The position numbers and the translations under genes are program-made. This document shows, in pieces, positions 8,242 to 18,244 of a stretch of 64,000 nucleotides of DNA. Source of the stretch: UBA2561 sp964577275 (lineage in GTDB: Bacteria > Bacteroidota > Bacteroidia > Cytophagales > Thermoflexibacteraceae). How positions within the stretch are numbered: position 1 is the stretch's first letter; the number at the start of each line of letters is the position of its first letter. The notes under the pieces were generated by a model. The model saw only the letters and a program-made list of their open reading frames with translations, did no database searches and had not been told where the DNA came from. The DNA lies in assembly GCA_964577275.1 (NCBI GenBank), contig CAZNYR010000002.1, positions 1 through 64,000 on the forward strand, written 5' to 3'.

Positions 8242-11043
8242 ATGCCTTCAAAAAAATTATTTCTGCTGGATGCTATGGCACTGATTTATCGGGCGCATTT
8301 TGCATTTTCAAAAAATCCTCGCCTCAACTCCCAAGGCATCAATACGGGTGCGGTCTTGGGTTTTACTAATTCACTTTTGGAAATTCTCCATAAGGAAAAA
8401 CCTACGCATATTGGAGTGGCTTTCGATACGCCCGAACCTACATTTCGGCACGAAGAGTTTGCCGCATACAAAGCCAATCGAGATGCACAACCCGAAGATA
8501 TTACCATCGCTATCCCATTGATTATCAGGCTCTGTCAAGCGTTTCAGATTCCGATTCTTCAATTACCCGGCTATGAAGCCGATGATGTGATTGGGACGCT
8601 CGCAAAAAAGGCAAAAGATGCTGATTTTCAGGTCTTTATGATGACTCCAGATAAGGATTATGCACAATTAGTCGAAGAACATATTTTGATGTACAAACCT
8701 GCCCGAATGGGCAAAGGTGTTGAAATTTTGGGCATTCCCGAAGTGTTAGAAAAATGGCAAATCCAACGCATTGACCAAGTGCGGGATATCCTTGGTTTAC
8801 AGGGAGATGCGGTCGATAATATACCGGGAATACCCGGAATTGGCGCAAAAACTGCCGTCAAATTAGTAGCCAAATTTGATACGGTGGAAAATTTGGTTAA
8901 AAATGCAAATCAACTAACAGGCAGGCAAAAAGAACAAGTTATCGAGTTCGGGGCGCAAGGCATTTTATCCAAAAAATTAGCGACTATCAACATTGATGTT
9001 CCCATCGAATTGGAGGAAGAAGCGTTAAAATACGAAGGGTTTGACCAAGAATTATTAGGAAGTTTATTAGATGAATTGGAGTTTCGCACCCTGAAACGCA
9101 AATTACTCGGTGAAGAATCGGTGGCATCGACTCAAACCACGACCAAAAATAAAAAACCTGATGAATCACAATTGGATATTTTTAATAGTACGAAACCCAC
9201 AGAAACCACACCGCATAATATTTCGGAAAGACAAAATATCCAGACTACACCGCACGATTATCATTTGATTGATACGCCAGAAATGCGCCAAAGTTTGATT
9301 CATTTTTTGAGTTTGCAAGATGAATTTTGTTTCGATACCGAAACTGATTCGTTGGATACGCACCAAGCAAAATTAGTGGGTTTGGCATTTTCGTATCGCA
9401 AGCATGAAGCCTATTATGTGCCAATTCCTGCGGACGAAAACAAAGCACAATCTATCATTTCAGAATTTAAATCGGTTCTGGAAAATGAAGCCATTTTGAA
9501 GGTCGGACAAAACCTAAAATATGATATTTCGGTCTTGAAAAAGTACAATATTTCGGTCAAGGGAAAATTATTTGATACCATGTTAGCGCATTATCTTCTC
9601 GAACCAGACCAACGCCACAATATGGATATTTTAGCCGAAAATTACTTGAATTATTCGCCTGTTTCTATCGAAACGCTTATCGGAAAAAAAGGCAAACATC
9701 AAGCCTCAATGCGTCAGGTCGAACCCGAAAAAATTGCCGAATATGCGGGCGAAGATGCTGATATTACATTCCAACTAAAACATATTTTCGCACCACAAAT
9801 TGAGCAACATCATTTATCCGAACTATTTGAAAATGTGGAACTTCCATTAATCGAAGTCTTGGCAGACATGGAACTTGCAGGCGTAAAAATTGATTCGGAA
9901 ACGCTCCAAAATTATTCTATGGAATTGGGCAAAACCATAACAGAAATCGAAAAAGAAATTTACCAACAAGCAGAGCAAGAATTTAATATTGCATCACCCA
10001 AACAGTTAGGCGAAATTTTGTTTGATAAATTAAAATTAGATGCCAAGCCGAAAAAAACCAAAACAGGGCAATATGCTACGGGCGAAGAAATTTTAATAAA
10101 GTTATCTGATAAACATAAAATAGTACAAAATATTCTGGACTTTCGACAGCTCCAAAAATTGAAATCAACTTATGTGGATGCGCTTCCCGAATTGGTTTCA
10201 AAAATGGACGGATTAATTCATACCTCTTACAACCAGGCGGTGGCAGCCACAGGGCGATTGAGTTCGACCAATCCGAATTTACAAAACATTCCTATCAAAA
10301 CTGAACGAGGACGGGAAATCCGAAAAGCCTTTGTGCCACGCCACAAAGATTTTGTCTTGATGGCGGCAGATTATTCCCAAATCGAGCTTCGTATTATGGC
10401 AGAATTTAGTCAGGATGAATTCATGTTGGAAACCTTCCGAGCGGGAAAAGATATTCATTCGATGACGGCTTCAAAATTGTACAAAACCAAGATTGAAAAT
10501 ATTGATTCGGAGATGCGAAGGAAGGCAAAAACGGCTAACTTTGGTATTATTTATGGCATTTCCGCTTTTGGTTTGGCGCAACGCCTTCATATTTCCAGAA
10601 GTGAGGCTAAAGAACTGATTGACAATTATTTCGAGCAATTTCCATCCATCAAAAGTTATATGGATAAGACCATTAATTTTGCACGTGAACATGAATACGT
10701 GGAAACGTTTTTGAGGCGGCGGAGATATTTGCGGGACATCAATTCGCGCAATGCCATGCAGCGCAGCCATGCCGAACGCAATGCGATTAATGCGCCGATT
10801 CAGGGCAGTGCCGCCGATATGATTAAGCTGGCAATGATAAAAATTCATCAAGAAATGAAACGCAGAAATCTCAACTCTAAAATGATTATGCAGGTGCATG
10901 ATGAATTGGTTTTTGATGTCTATCATGCTGAAATTGAGGAACTTAGAGAACTCATTACGGAACGAATGACGAATGCCGTAGCGATGGATGTGCCGTTGGA
11001 AGTCGAAATCGGAACAGGGCAAAATTGGCTGGAAGCCCATTAA
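8242..11043 (+). CDS. polA: DNA polymerase I
   Basis: 933 residues with all three PolA domains. The 5' nuclease occupies roughly residues 1-290 (YRAHFAF, PGYEADDVIGTLA, GLQGDAVDNIPGIPGIGAKT). The 3'-5' proofreading domain, about 340-530, appears active because the DEDD residues are present: Asp365 and Glu367 in FDTETDSLD, then NLKYDISVLK and YAGEDADITF. The polymerase domain has DYSQIELR with Asp710, the O-helix segment RRKAKTANFGIIYGIS, and QVHDELVFDV with Asp887. The enzyme fills gaps and removes RNA primers during replication and repair. The residues between the nuclease and exonuclease domains form a low-complexity linker. Monocistronic; the following gene is convergent. Confidence 0.97.
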   Translation: MPSKKLFLLDAMALIYRAHFAFSKNPRLNSQGINTGAVLGFTNSLLEILHKEKPTHIGVAFDTPEPTFRHEEFAAYKANRDAQPEDITIAIPLIIRLCQAFQIPILQLPGYEADDVIGTLAKKAKDADFQVFMMTPDKDYAQLVEEHILMYKPARMGKGVEILGIPEVLEKWQIQRIDQVRDILGLQGDAVDNIPGIPGIGAKTAVKLVAKFDTVENLVKNANQLTGRQKEQVIEFGAQGILSKKLATINIDVPIELEEEALKYEGFDQELLGSLLDELEFRTLKRKLLGEESVASTQTTTKNKKPDESQLDIFNSTKPTETTPHNISERQNIQTTPHDYHLIDTPEMRQSLIHFLSLQDEFCFDTETDSLDTHQAKLVGLAFSYRKHEAYYVPIPADENKAQSIISEFKSVLENEAILKVGQNLKYDISVLKKYNISVKGKLFDTMLAHYLLEPDQRHNMDILAENYLNYSPVSIETLIGKKGKHQASMRQVEPEKIAEYAGEDADITFQLKHIFAPQIEQHHLSELFENVELPLIEVLADMELAGVKIDSETLQNYSMELGKTITEIEKEIYQQAEQEFNIASPKQLGEILFDKLKLDAKPKKTKTGQYATGEEILIKLSDKHKIVQNILDFRQLQKLKSTYVDALPELVSKMDGLIHTSYNQAVAATGRLSSTNPNLQNIPIKTERGREIRKAFVPRHKDFVLMAADYSQIELRIMAEFSQDEFMLETFRAGKDIHSMTASKLYKTKIENIDSEMRRKAKTANFGIIYGISAFGLAQRLHISRSEAKELIDNYFEQFPSIKSYMDKTINFAREHEYVETFLRRRRYLRDINSRNAMQRSHAERNAINAPIQGSAADMIKLAMIKIHQEMKRRNLNSKMIMQVHDELVFDVYHAEIEELRELITERMTNAVAMDVPLEVEIGTGQNWLEAH

Positions 11044-11107
11044 AATTGGCGCATGATTTACCATAAAATACCTACGTTTTAACTCAAAATAATGTACATT
11101 TTCCACA

Positions 11108-12736
11108 CTAATCAAAGCCGTTATATTTGAGATAAATTTTAAAAAAAACATTTAAAAAATCGGTAATTGTCCCCGAATCCAATTGGGTCATGGAGGCAGT
11201 TGGCGGCTCAAAATCCAGTATCGAATCGACTGATTTTGCGGGTTTACTTTCGTTATGAAGTCGGTCAAAAGCCGTAACGAAATAGACAAATTTCGATTTG
11301 TCCATCGCGGATTTATCCAAAAATACTTCATTATTTTCACGATATATTTTGAGCATATTTTGAGGATTATTCAGGTCAATTTTTTGTCCTTTGGGAATGC
11401 GATAAATGACATAATAACTGGCAGTTTGTTTGTCTGAAGCGGGTTTTGGTTTGTCCCAAGAAATCATCACGCCCGATTTCGTATTGAAGACCTGCAAATT
11501 TTGAGGTGTATTAGGAGGCGTTTTATCTTTCCACGGCATGGGCGGAATGAGCGCAGGATACTTATTCAAATCCAAACGCAAAGAATCTCGAAATTGACCG
11601 TAGTTTTGGGTCAGTGATTTGGAGCTAAAATACACACTTCCCTTGATGAAATTGGACTGTCGGTTAAATTGGATTTGTCGGGGAAGTTGCGAAGGATTAT
11701 CCCAGTTTTTATCTTCGTTTCGACCAATTTTATACGCTGCCTGCCCGATGTATAAATGCCGTTGAAAAGCGTTCTTAAACCACCACTTTGCCAGTGGTTC
11801 GTAGGGTACTAATTGATGTTCAAAACTAAAATAAATTTGCGGAATGACATAATCAAGCCAACCCTTTGATAACCAATATCTTATATCGGCATATAAATTA
11901 TCATACGCCGTATAAATGCCGTTTGTAGGCGAGCCAGAAGGGTCAATTTCTTTGTTTCGCCAGACTCCCGGTGGGCTAATTCCGAACTTCACATGAGGCT
12001 TAATTTTTTTGATTTCTTTGGCAACGGATTCAATCATAAGGCTGACATTTCGCCTGCGCCAGTCGGCTTTATTGTTCATGCCAGAATGGTACTTTTCAAA
12101 GGTAGCCTCATCCTCAAATTCTATATTTTTGATGGGATATGGATAAAAATAATCGTCAAAATGAATGCCATCAATATCATAATTTTTGGTCAAATCAGCG
12201 ATGACTGCCTTGATGTGTTGGCGAACTTGTGGGAGTCCCGGATTGAGGTAAATATTTTTGCCATATTTTATACAAAATTCGGGATGCTTTTTTGTGATAT
12301 GATTCGCACAATTATTTGATACTGAGAGCGATGCGCGATAGGGATTTATCCACGCATGAAATTCCATACCTCGCTGATGTGCCTCCCGAATCATAAATTT
12401 GAGGGGGTCGTAATAGGGTTCTGGACGTTTACCCTGCGCGCCGGTCAGCCACTCCGACCATGGCTCAAATTGGCTTGGATATAAGGCATCCGAAGCCGAC
12501 CGCACCTGCACAAAAACGGCATTCATGCCATTTTTTTGATGCTCATCCAGTATCCATCGAAAATCATTACGCTGTGTTTCGGGGTTTTGGTCTTTGGATT
12601 TAGGCCAATCAATATTCAGAACCGTAGCAATCCAAACGCCTCGCAATTCACGTTTGGGGTATAGGGTTTGTGCTGTTATCAAACTTGGAAAAGTACAAAA
12701 AAAAAGACTGATGATAAAGGTATAAGATTTCGACAT
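11108..12736 (-). CDS. Secreted GHL10-family glycosyl hydrolase-like protein with FN3-like domain
   Basis: About 542 residues from the ATG at 12736, which gives a clean signal peptide (MSKSYTFIISLFFC... ending LITAQ); an in-frame ATG ten codons upstream is less likely. The mature protein starts with KRELRGVWIATVLNIDWP, then DEHQKNGMNAVFVQVR, FHAWINPYRAS, DIDGIHFDDYFYPYP and VKFGISPPGVWRN, the pattern of the GHL10/DUF187 TIM-barrel family. A fibronectin type III-like domain (about residues 405-500, TPPNTPQNLQVFN to VYFVTAFDRLHNESKP) closes the protein. Family members are thought to act on cell-surface or peptidoglycan-type glycans; the substrate here is unknown. Convergent with polA; its promoter region faces ribH divergently. 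Confidence 0.88.
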   Translation of the reverse strand: MSKSYTFIISLFFCTFPSLITAQTLYPKRELRGVWIATVLNIDWPKSKDQNPETQRNDFRWILDEHQKNGMNAVFVQVRSASDALYPSQFEPWSEWLTGAQGKRPEPYYDPLKFMIREAHQRGMEFHAWINPYRASLSVSNNCANHITKKHPEFCIKYGKNIYLNPGLPQVRQHIKAVIADLTKNYDIDGIHFDDYFYPYPIKNIEFEDEATFEKYHSGMNNKADWRRRNVSLMIESVAKEIKKIKPHVKFGISPPGVWRNKEIDPSGSPTNGIYTAYDNLYADIRYWLSKGWLDYVIPQIYFSFEHQLVPYEPLAKWWFKNAFQRHLYIGQAAYKIGRNEDKNWDNPSQLPRQIQFNRQSNFIKGSVYFSSKSLTQNYGQFRDSLRLDLNKYPALIPPMPWKDKTPPNTPQNLQVFNTKSGVMISWDKPKPASDKQTASYYVIYRIPKGQKIDLNNPQNMLKIYRENNEVFLDKSAMDKSKFVYFVTAFDRLHNESKPAKSVDSILDFEPPTASMTQLDSGTITDFLNVFFKIYLKYNGFD

Positions 12737-12908
12737 TTTGAATTTGTTGTAAGGATAAAAATACACAAATGAATTTTCAAAATAAGAACGAATCCACGAA
12801 GTGTAAAATTTTATGCAAAAATCTGGTTAAAATTTTCTATTTTTAACCGAAAGCCTACGATTCAAATAGGCATTTATTCATTTTAATTATCTTAATCAAA
12901 CTAAAAAT

Positions 12909-13385
12909 ATGGCTTCAGCCCTCAAAAATTTAAGTGATTATTCGGACAAAAATATCGTTGATATTTCTCGTAAAATATTTGCGCTGGTCGTTTCCGAATG
13001 GAATACCCAAGTAACCGAAGCCCTCTATCAAGGTGCATATCAGACGCTTTTGAATCAGGGCGCAAAAGCAGAGAATATTATCCGAAAAAATGTACCGGGT
13101 AGTTTTGAACTGACGTTAGGCGCACAGTATATGGCTCAGAATCAGGAAGTTGATGCTGTTATTTGCTTGGGATGTGTCATTCAGGGCGAAACACGACATT
13201 TTGATTTTATTTGTATGGCAGTCGCTCAGGGCATTACCCATGTCAGCATGAAGTACCATAAACCCGTCATTTTTGGAGTCTTAACGCCTGATAATCAGCA
13301 ACAAGCACTTGACCGAGCGGGCGGAAAACACGGCAATAAAGGCGATGAAGCCGCCATCACGGCAGTCAAAATGTTAGGCTTTTAA
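12909..13385 (+). CDS. ribH: 6,7-dimethyl-8-ribityllumazine synthase
   Basis: 158 residues, normal for lumazine synthase. VVSEWNTQVTEALYQGA, NVPGSFELTLGAQYMA, AVICLGCVIQGETRHFDFI and PVIFGVLTPDNQQQALDRAG are the conserved segments, including the phosphate-binding and catalytic histidine region (ETRHFDF). It condenses 5-amino-6-(D-ribitylamino)uracil with 3,4-dihydroxy-2-butanone 4-phosphate in the penultimate step of riboflavin synthesis. No other rib gene is in the window. A metallo-hydrolase gene follows after 21 bp, so the two are probably cotranscribed, although no functional link is apparent. Confidence 0.96.
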   Translation: MASALKNLSDYSDKNIVDISRKIFALVVSEWNTQVTEALYQGAYQTLLNQGAKAENIIRKNVPGSFELTLGAQYMAQNQEVDAVICLGCVIQGETRHFDFICMAVAQGITHVSMKYHKPVIFGVLTPDNQQQALDRAGGKHGNKGDEAAITAVKMLGF

Positions 13386-13406
13386 AACACTCAAAATCAA
13401 TATCTT

Positions 13407-14291
13407 ATGATTCACACATTAGACCTTCATTTTTTGGAGAATACCGATACTATCGGTGCATTTTTAATTGAAACCAACGAACGTCCGATTTTGATTGAAA
13501 CAGGACCTTTTTCGGTTTTTCCTGTCCTGAAAAAAGCCATCGAAAACCTTGATTATCAGGTAGAAGACATCGGACACGTGTTGCTTACGCACATTCATTT
13601 AGACCATGCGGGGGCGGCTTGGAAATTTGCCGAACACGGTGCCAAAATCTATGTCCATCCGTTTGGCGCAAAGCATTTGGCACATCCCCAAAAATTAATG
13701 CAGTCCGCTACCCGAATTTATGGTGATGATATGGAACGGCTTTGGGCTGCCATGAATCCAATTCCTGAAGCACAACTGGTCGAAGTATCTGACCAAGAGG
13801 AGATTATGGTCGGAAATACCATGATTACTGCTTGGCATACGGCAGGACACGCCGTCCATCACATTGCTTGGCAACTGGGCGATGTCCTGTTCACGGGCGA
13901 TGTGGCAGGCGTGCAAATTGGCAAAGGAGCAGTTGTGCCGCCGTGTCCGCCGCCAGATATTGACCTGGAAGCATGGCAAATTTCGATTGACCGCATTCGC
14001 TCGATTAATCCTTCCAAAATTTATCTCACGCATTATGGCGCAAAAACCAACGTAACCGAACACTTAAATCAACTGGAAACCAACCTCGAAAAATATGCCC
14101 AATGGATTAGAACACGCTGGGAATCAGGCGAAAGTATCGAAGAAATGACCCCAAGATTTGATGAATTTTTACGTCAAGAATTGATAAAAATGGGAGTCGA
14201 TCAGGTCGGTCTGAAACAATATCAAGCTGCCAATCCCGGATGGATGAGCGTGGCAGGATTGGTCAGATATTGGTCAAAAAAACAAAAATAA
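13407..14291 (+). CDS. Metallo-beta-lactamase-fold hydrolase
   Basis: 294 residues with no signal peptide. The metal site is complete: HIHLDHAG, then a later histidine in WHTAGHAVHH, the bridging aspartate in LFTGDVAG, and the terminal histidine in YLTHYGAK. This is a binuclear metal hydrolase of the MBL superfamily, closest in layout to glyoxalase II-like and AHL-lactonase-like proteins. A C-terminal helical region of about 70 residues (EKYAQWIRTRWESGES to MSVAGLVRYWSKKQK) lies outside the core fold. The substrate cannot be read from sequence. It follows ribH by 21 bp and is closed by a 12-bp stem-loop. Confidence 0.88.
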   Translation: MIHTLDLHFLENTDTIGAFLIETNERPILIETGPFSVFPVLKKAIENLDYQVEDIGHVLLTHIHLDHAGAAWKFAEHGAKIYVHPFGAKHLAHPQKLMQSATRIYGDDMERLWAAMNPIPEAQLVEVSDQEEIMVGNTMITAWHTAGHAVHHIAWQLGDVLFTGDVAGVQIGKGAVVPPCPPPDIDLEAWQISIDRIRSINPSKIYLTHYGAKTNVTEHLNQLETNLEKYAQWIRTRWESGESIEEMTPRFDEFLRQELIKMGVDQVGLKQYQAANPGWMSVAGLVRYWSKKQK

Positions 14292-14322
14292 ATACGCCAA
14301 GACAATTCTAAAATCCTATCTC

Positions 14323-14355
14323 AACTCTCCAAAATCTTTATGCTTTTGGAGAGTT
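14323..14355 (+). terminator. Stem-loop between the MBL hydrolase and S9 peptidase genes
   Basis: A perfect 12-bp inverted repeat (AACTCTCCAAAA at 14323-14334, complement at 14344-14355) with a 9-nt loop, 31 bp after the MBL gene stop. The 3' arm opens with four T residues, but no further T-tract follows, so termination efficiency is uncertain. Confidence 0.5.
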
Positions 14356-14404
14356 AAAATCTTGATAATCAATTTACTACAATCTAATTTCAAAAATATA
14401 AATT

Positions 14405-17062
14405 ATGAAAACTAAACTTTTACTCATTATTTGTGTCGTGAGTTTATGCGGTACGATTTATGCCCAAACCACGCCAGATTTGAAATGGAAACCTGAACAC
14501 ATCGTCAAACAAACGAATGCCAGTCAGTTTCGATTTTCGCCTGATGGAAATATGGTAATTTGGGTAAAATCACGAGCTTCGGACAAAAAAAATAAATTTG
14601 TTTCGGATATATTTCTTACACGGCTCAATATTCGGGAAAAAGGAAAATATCAAACCACACAACTCACTCGTTCGGATGATTCGGATTATAGTCCCTTGTT
14701 TTCTAATGACGGCAAAACGATTTACTTTTTGTCCTCACGTCAGGAAGGCAAAAAACTCTGGGCAATGAGTGTTTTTGGTGGCGAGCCTTACGAAGTTCAC
14801 GAATTTAAAACAGGAATTTCTGATATTAATATCCTGAAAAACAATACATTAATTTTGGTTTCGGGTGAACAGAAAACTTATCAAGAACAACAACTCAAAG
14901 AGAGAAAAGACGATGTAATTGTTGTAGAAGATACTGCCAATCGAAAACCTCAACGTATATTTTCTTTTGATTTGGAAAGCAAAAAAATAAATCGACTAAC
15001 GGATAATCATTATCCTGTCGCTTCGTATTCTGTGTCAAAAAATGGTAAATTCTTGATTACAAGCCATCACATTACACCAAATTATTCGGCTAATCCGAGT
15101 AAATATCCACTTTATTTTTTGTGGGATTTGACACAAAACACGAAAAAACAAATCCTGCAAAACGAGTATCAAACGCCTTATAATTTTCAGTTTTTGCCCG
15201 ATAATTCTGGCTTTTATTTTACGGCAATTAAATCGTCTGACCCACAATTTGGGGGCGCAGGCATTAATTTGCTTTATTTTTATAACTTGAAAACCGATAA
15301 AATTACGCCCATCAATCTGCAACACGCATGGGGAATGTCGGATAATTCTATGGCTCAAATCGTCCAAAATAATCTCGTTATTCCGTTGGCAAATGGCACG
15401 AATGATAAACTTTATTTCTTTGATAAATCCAAAAACTGGGAACGTACTCCGATTGCCACAGCAGACATGGGAAATCAGGTTTGGATTTCGGAAATTTCGG
15501 AGGATGGCAAACAACTTATTTTTGAACATTCAACCGCCTCGAAACCTCGTCAGTACTTTGTTGGAAAATTGTCTATTTCTAAGAAAGGAGTTTCACTAAT
15601 TGAGGTAGAAAAACTGACACATTTGAATAAAAATCTGGATGATTTACCCTTCGCCAAGTCAGAGATTTTTCGATGGAAAGGCGCAAAAAATGAAGCGGTC
15701 GAAGGGGTTTTATTTTACCCTAAAGATTACGAAAAAGGCAAAAAATACCCGCTGATTCTCTCGATTCATGGTGGACCTTCGGCAGTAACACAAAATCGTT
15801 GGGGCGATGGCTGGAGTACTTTCCCGCATTTATGGGCTGAAAAAAATGCCTTTGTCCTCAAGCCAAATTATCACGGCTCGTCCAATTATGGATTGGAATT
15901 TTTGGAATCTATCAAAGGCGGAAATTATAACGATTTAGAGACGGTAGATTTATTTAATGCTGTTCAGGAATTGATAACAAAAGGCATGGCTGACCCCGAA
16001 AAAATCGGTACGGTAGGCTGGTCAAATGGCGCAATTCTGACTACTGAACTGACTTTGCGTTATCCCGACTTATTTAAGGTGGCGTGTCCGGGGGCAGGGG
16101 ACGTAAACTGGACTTCGGATTATGGTACGTGTCGTTTTGGCGTGGCATTTGACCAAAGCTATATCGGGGGCGCACCTTGGGACGACACGGAGGGTAAAAT
16201 TTATAACGAAAAATATGTCTTGAAATCGCCTCTTTTTGAGATTGAAAAAATCAAAACACCCACATTAATTTTTCATGGAAGCGCAGATAGAGCCGTTCCG
16301 CGCGACCAAGGCTGGGAATATTATCGCGGATTGCAGCAGGTAGGCAAGGCTCCCGTTCGGTTTTTGTGGTTTCCGAATCAGCCACATGGCTTACAAAAAA
16401 TAAGCCATCAACTCCGTAAAATTTCTGAAGAAATTAAATGGGTTGATACCTATTTATTTGAAAATAAACAACCTGAAAATCAGACATTTAATGAAAAAAG
16501 TCCGTTGGCTTTTTTGCTTAAAAAATCCACATTAAAAATGCAAAATGGGCGTTACGGCATTTGGGAAAATGATGTTTTGATTCCTGAAACTGCCCACACC
16601 AAAAAAGATTCAATCCAGATTGGAGTGTTTGAAATTACAAATGCCCAATTCAATTCGTTGGATACCGCATTTAATTTTTTGGCAGGACAAGAAAATTATC
16701 CCGCATTGGTTTCGGAAATACAAGCCCAAAAATACATCCAACTTTTGAGTGAAAAAACAGGCAAAAAATATCGTTTTCCAAATGCCGAAGAAGCCAAAAA
16801 ATTACATGAAAAAGCCCTCAAAATTGCGCCTAAAGAAAATACGTTGGCATACTGGGCGGGCTATGCCATTTCGTATGATGAGGTGGCAGAATTTCGGCAA
16901 AAGTTAGCGGAAATTGGACAAGATAAAACGATACTTCTAAAGCCTGTGGGTTCTTGGAATAGTACAAAAATTGGCGAAGCCAAAATCTTCGATTTGGGTG
17001 GAAATGTGGCACGTATGGATTTGGAGCCACGGATTACGCCGATGAACAAAATGCTTGCCTAA
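14405..17062 (+). CDS. Secreted S9 (prolyl oligopeptidase family) peptidase with C-terminal FGE-like domain
   Basis: 885 residues with a signal peptide (MKTKLLLIICVVSLCG... ending IYAQ). Residues about 30-420 form a TolB/WD40-like propeller (FRFSPDGNMVIWV, LFSNDGKTIYFLSSR). The alpha/beta-hydrolase domain, about 425-685, has the catalytic triad Ser540 in GWSNGA, Asp628 in HGSADRAV and His661 in NQPHGL, so it should be an active serine peptidase on oligopeptides or N-terminal dipeptides. Residues about 700-885 are unusual: IGVFEITNAQFNSL, YIQLLSEKTGKKYRFPNAEE and IFDLGGNVARMDLE resemble formylglycine-generating enzyme (SUMF1/FGE-sulfatase) domains, with no evident catalytic cysteine pair. A TTGATAATCAA palindrome lies 33 bp upstream. 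Confidence 0.9.
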   Translation: MKTKLLLIICVVSLCGTIYAQTTPDLKWKPEHIVKQTNASQFRFSPDGNMVIWVKSRASDKKNKFVSDIFLTRLNIREKGKYQTTQLTRSDDSDYSPLFSNDGKTIYFLSSRQEGKKLWAMSVFGGEPYEVHEFKTGISDINILKNNTLILVSGEQKTYQEQQLKERKDDVIVVEDTANRKPQRIFSFDLESKKINRLTDNHYPVASYSVSKNGKFLITSHHITPNYSANPSKYPLYFLWDLTQNTKKQILQNEYQTPYNFQFLPDNSGFYFTAIKSSDPQFGGAGINLLYFYNLKTDKITPINLQHAWGMSDNSMAQIVQNNLVIPLANGTNDKLYFFDKSKNWERTPIATADMGNQVWISEISEDGKQLIFEHSTASKPRQYFVGKLSISKKGVSLIEVEKLTHLNKNLDDLPFAKSEIFRWKGAKNEAVEGVLFYPKDYEKGKKYPLILSIHGGPSAVTQNRWGDGWSTFPHLWAEKNAFVLKPNYHGSSNYGLEFLESIKGGNYNDLETVDLFNAVQELITKGMADPEKIGTVGWSNGAILTTELTLRYPDLFKVACPGAGDVNWTSDYGTCRFGVAFDQSYIGGAPWDDTEGKIYNEKYVLKSPLFEIEKIKTPTLIFHGSADRAVPRDQGWEYYRGLQQVGKAPVRFLWFPNQPHGLQKISHQLRKISEEIKWVDTYLFENKQPENQTFNEKSPLAFLLKKSTLKMQNGRYGIWENDVLIPETAHTKKDSIQIGVFEITNAQFNSLDTAFNFLAGQENYPALVSEIQAQKYIQLLSEKTGKKYRFPNAEEAKKLHEKALKIAPKENTLAYWAGYAISYDEVAEFRQKLAEIGQDKTILLKPVGSWNSTKIGEAKIFDLGGNVARMDLEPRITPMNKMLA

Positions 17063-17141
17063 TTTCAAATTCGGAACTCAAAGGGTTTCGAGTCATTTTG
17101 GATTAAGGTTCAATTTGTAAATCAGGAAGATAAAAATCCAA

Positions 17142-17175
17142 AAAAGCCGATAAAATAAAATTTTTATCGGCTTTT
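17142..17175. terminator. Bidirectional terminator between convergent genes
   Basis: AAAAGCCGATAAAA at 17142-17155 pairs perfectly with 17162-17175 across a 6-nt loop, so a stem with an A-tract on one side and a T-tract on the other serves both strands. It separates the S9 peptidase gene from the minus-strand coiled-coil gene. Confidence 0.8.
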
Positions 17176-17194
17176 CTTATGGGAAAGTGGGGAT

Positions 17195-18244
17195 TTATGC
17201 GCCACCTACTAAGCCCAATAATCGGAATTTGTAGTCCGCCATTATGGGTTTTTCCTTGTAAGTAACTCGGAAAAAATAATCTCCTTTATCAAGTTTCGGA
17301 TCAAAATCAAAGGTTTCTTTTGCCTTCAAATCAACCACCGTAATCGGTTGTTTGGTCATGCGTGGGGAGGGTTGCCCGTCCTTATAGAGCGTAACATAAA
17401 CGACCTGCGCCTCGCCTTCCTCAAATACTTTCGAGCCAACTTCAAAAGCAAGCGTGATTTGTTTGGCTTGATGATTTCGGTGCGTGCCTTCCATATCCAA
17501 CGGAATTTCACGGTCTTTATAAACGTAAGTAGCGGCAAAATTAGTAACGACCGCTTCCTTCTCGGAAAGGGCAGCAATTTCGGCTTGTTGCTCTGCGATA
17601 AGTTGCTGACTTTTAGCCAGTAAAGCCCGCAATTCGTTTCGGTCTTGGATTAAGCTATCCAATTCGGAGCGTGTAATTTGTTGTTCCTGAAAGACGCTAT
17701 CAAGTCTGGCGCGCTCGGCTTTTAGCTCTTCTAATTCTTCTTTTGTGCCTTTAAAATCAGCTAAAGCTCTTGCCAAACGGGAGCGCAAATACGAATTATC
17801 ACGCATTGCCTTATCTAATTTTTCTTTGTATCGTGCAATTTGTTCTTTGGCACTGGCAATAAAATCGCCTGTAGTTTGGTTTCTATCCGCATTGATGACA
17901 TCTAATTTTCGGGTAAATTTTTGCTTTTTTTCGCGATACGAAGCCAAATCTTTCAACACTAATTCGGGTGAATTGGTAATTTCTCGTTTAATTTTTCGGA
18001 TTTCTTCGGCGGTTTCGGAGAGTTCCACTCGTAATGCCTCTGGGTCATTATAAATAAAGCCACTATCTTGCGTGTAGGCGATTTCGTTGTTGTAGAGGCT
18101 TTCCAAACGACTAAAGTCGCTGTGCAGTTGCGATAAATCATCATCCTGAAAAGCTCGAAACTTCTTGATAGCCCAAATTCCTCCGATTAGCAAGGCTATC
18201 GAAAGTGTCGCCACCACGACAATAGATGTTGTTCTTGAATTCAT
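17195..18244 (-). CDS. Membrane-anchored coiled-coil protein of unknown function
   Basis: 349 residues. Residues about 7-27 (IVVVATLSIALLIGGIWAI) form one transmembrane or uncleaved signal segment. Residues about 40-235 are heptad-rich and highly charged (for example LEELKAERARLDSVFQEQQ), predicting a long coiled coil. Residues about 240-349 look like a compact beta domain (YVYKDREIPLDMEG, ITLAFEVGSKVFEEGEAQVV, YFFRVTYKEKP). The layout suggests an envelope protein with a rod presenting a C-terminal beta-sandwich, but I do not recognise the family. It is convergent with the S9 peptidase gene across a shared terminator, and the next minus-strand gene upstream starts 265 bp away. Confidence 0.8.
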   Translation of the reverse strand: MNSRTTSIVVVATLSIALLIGGIWAIKKFRAFQDDDLSQLHSDFSRLESLYNNEIAYTQDSGFIYNDPEALRVELSETAEEIRKIKREITNSPELVLKDLASYREKKQKFTRKLDVINADRNQTTGDFIASAKEQIARYKEKLDKAMRDNSYLRSRLARALADFKGTKEELEELKAERARLDSVFQEQQITRSELDSLIQDRNELRALLAKSQQLIAEQQAEIAALSEKEAVVTNFAATYVYKDREIPLDMEGTHRNHQAKQITLAFEVGSKVFEEGEAQVVYVTLYKDGQPSPRMTKQPITVVDLKAKETFDFDPKLDKGDYFFRVTYKEKPIMADYKFRLLGLVGGA

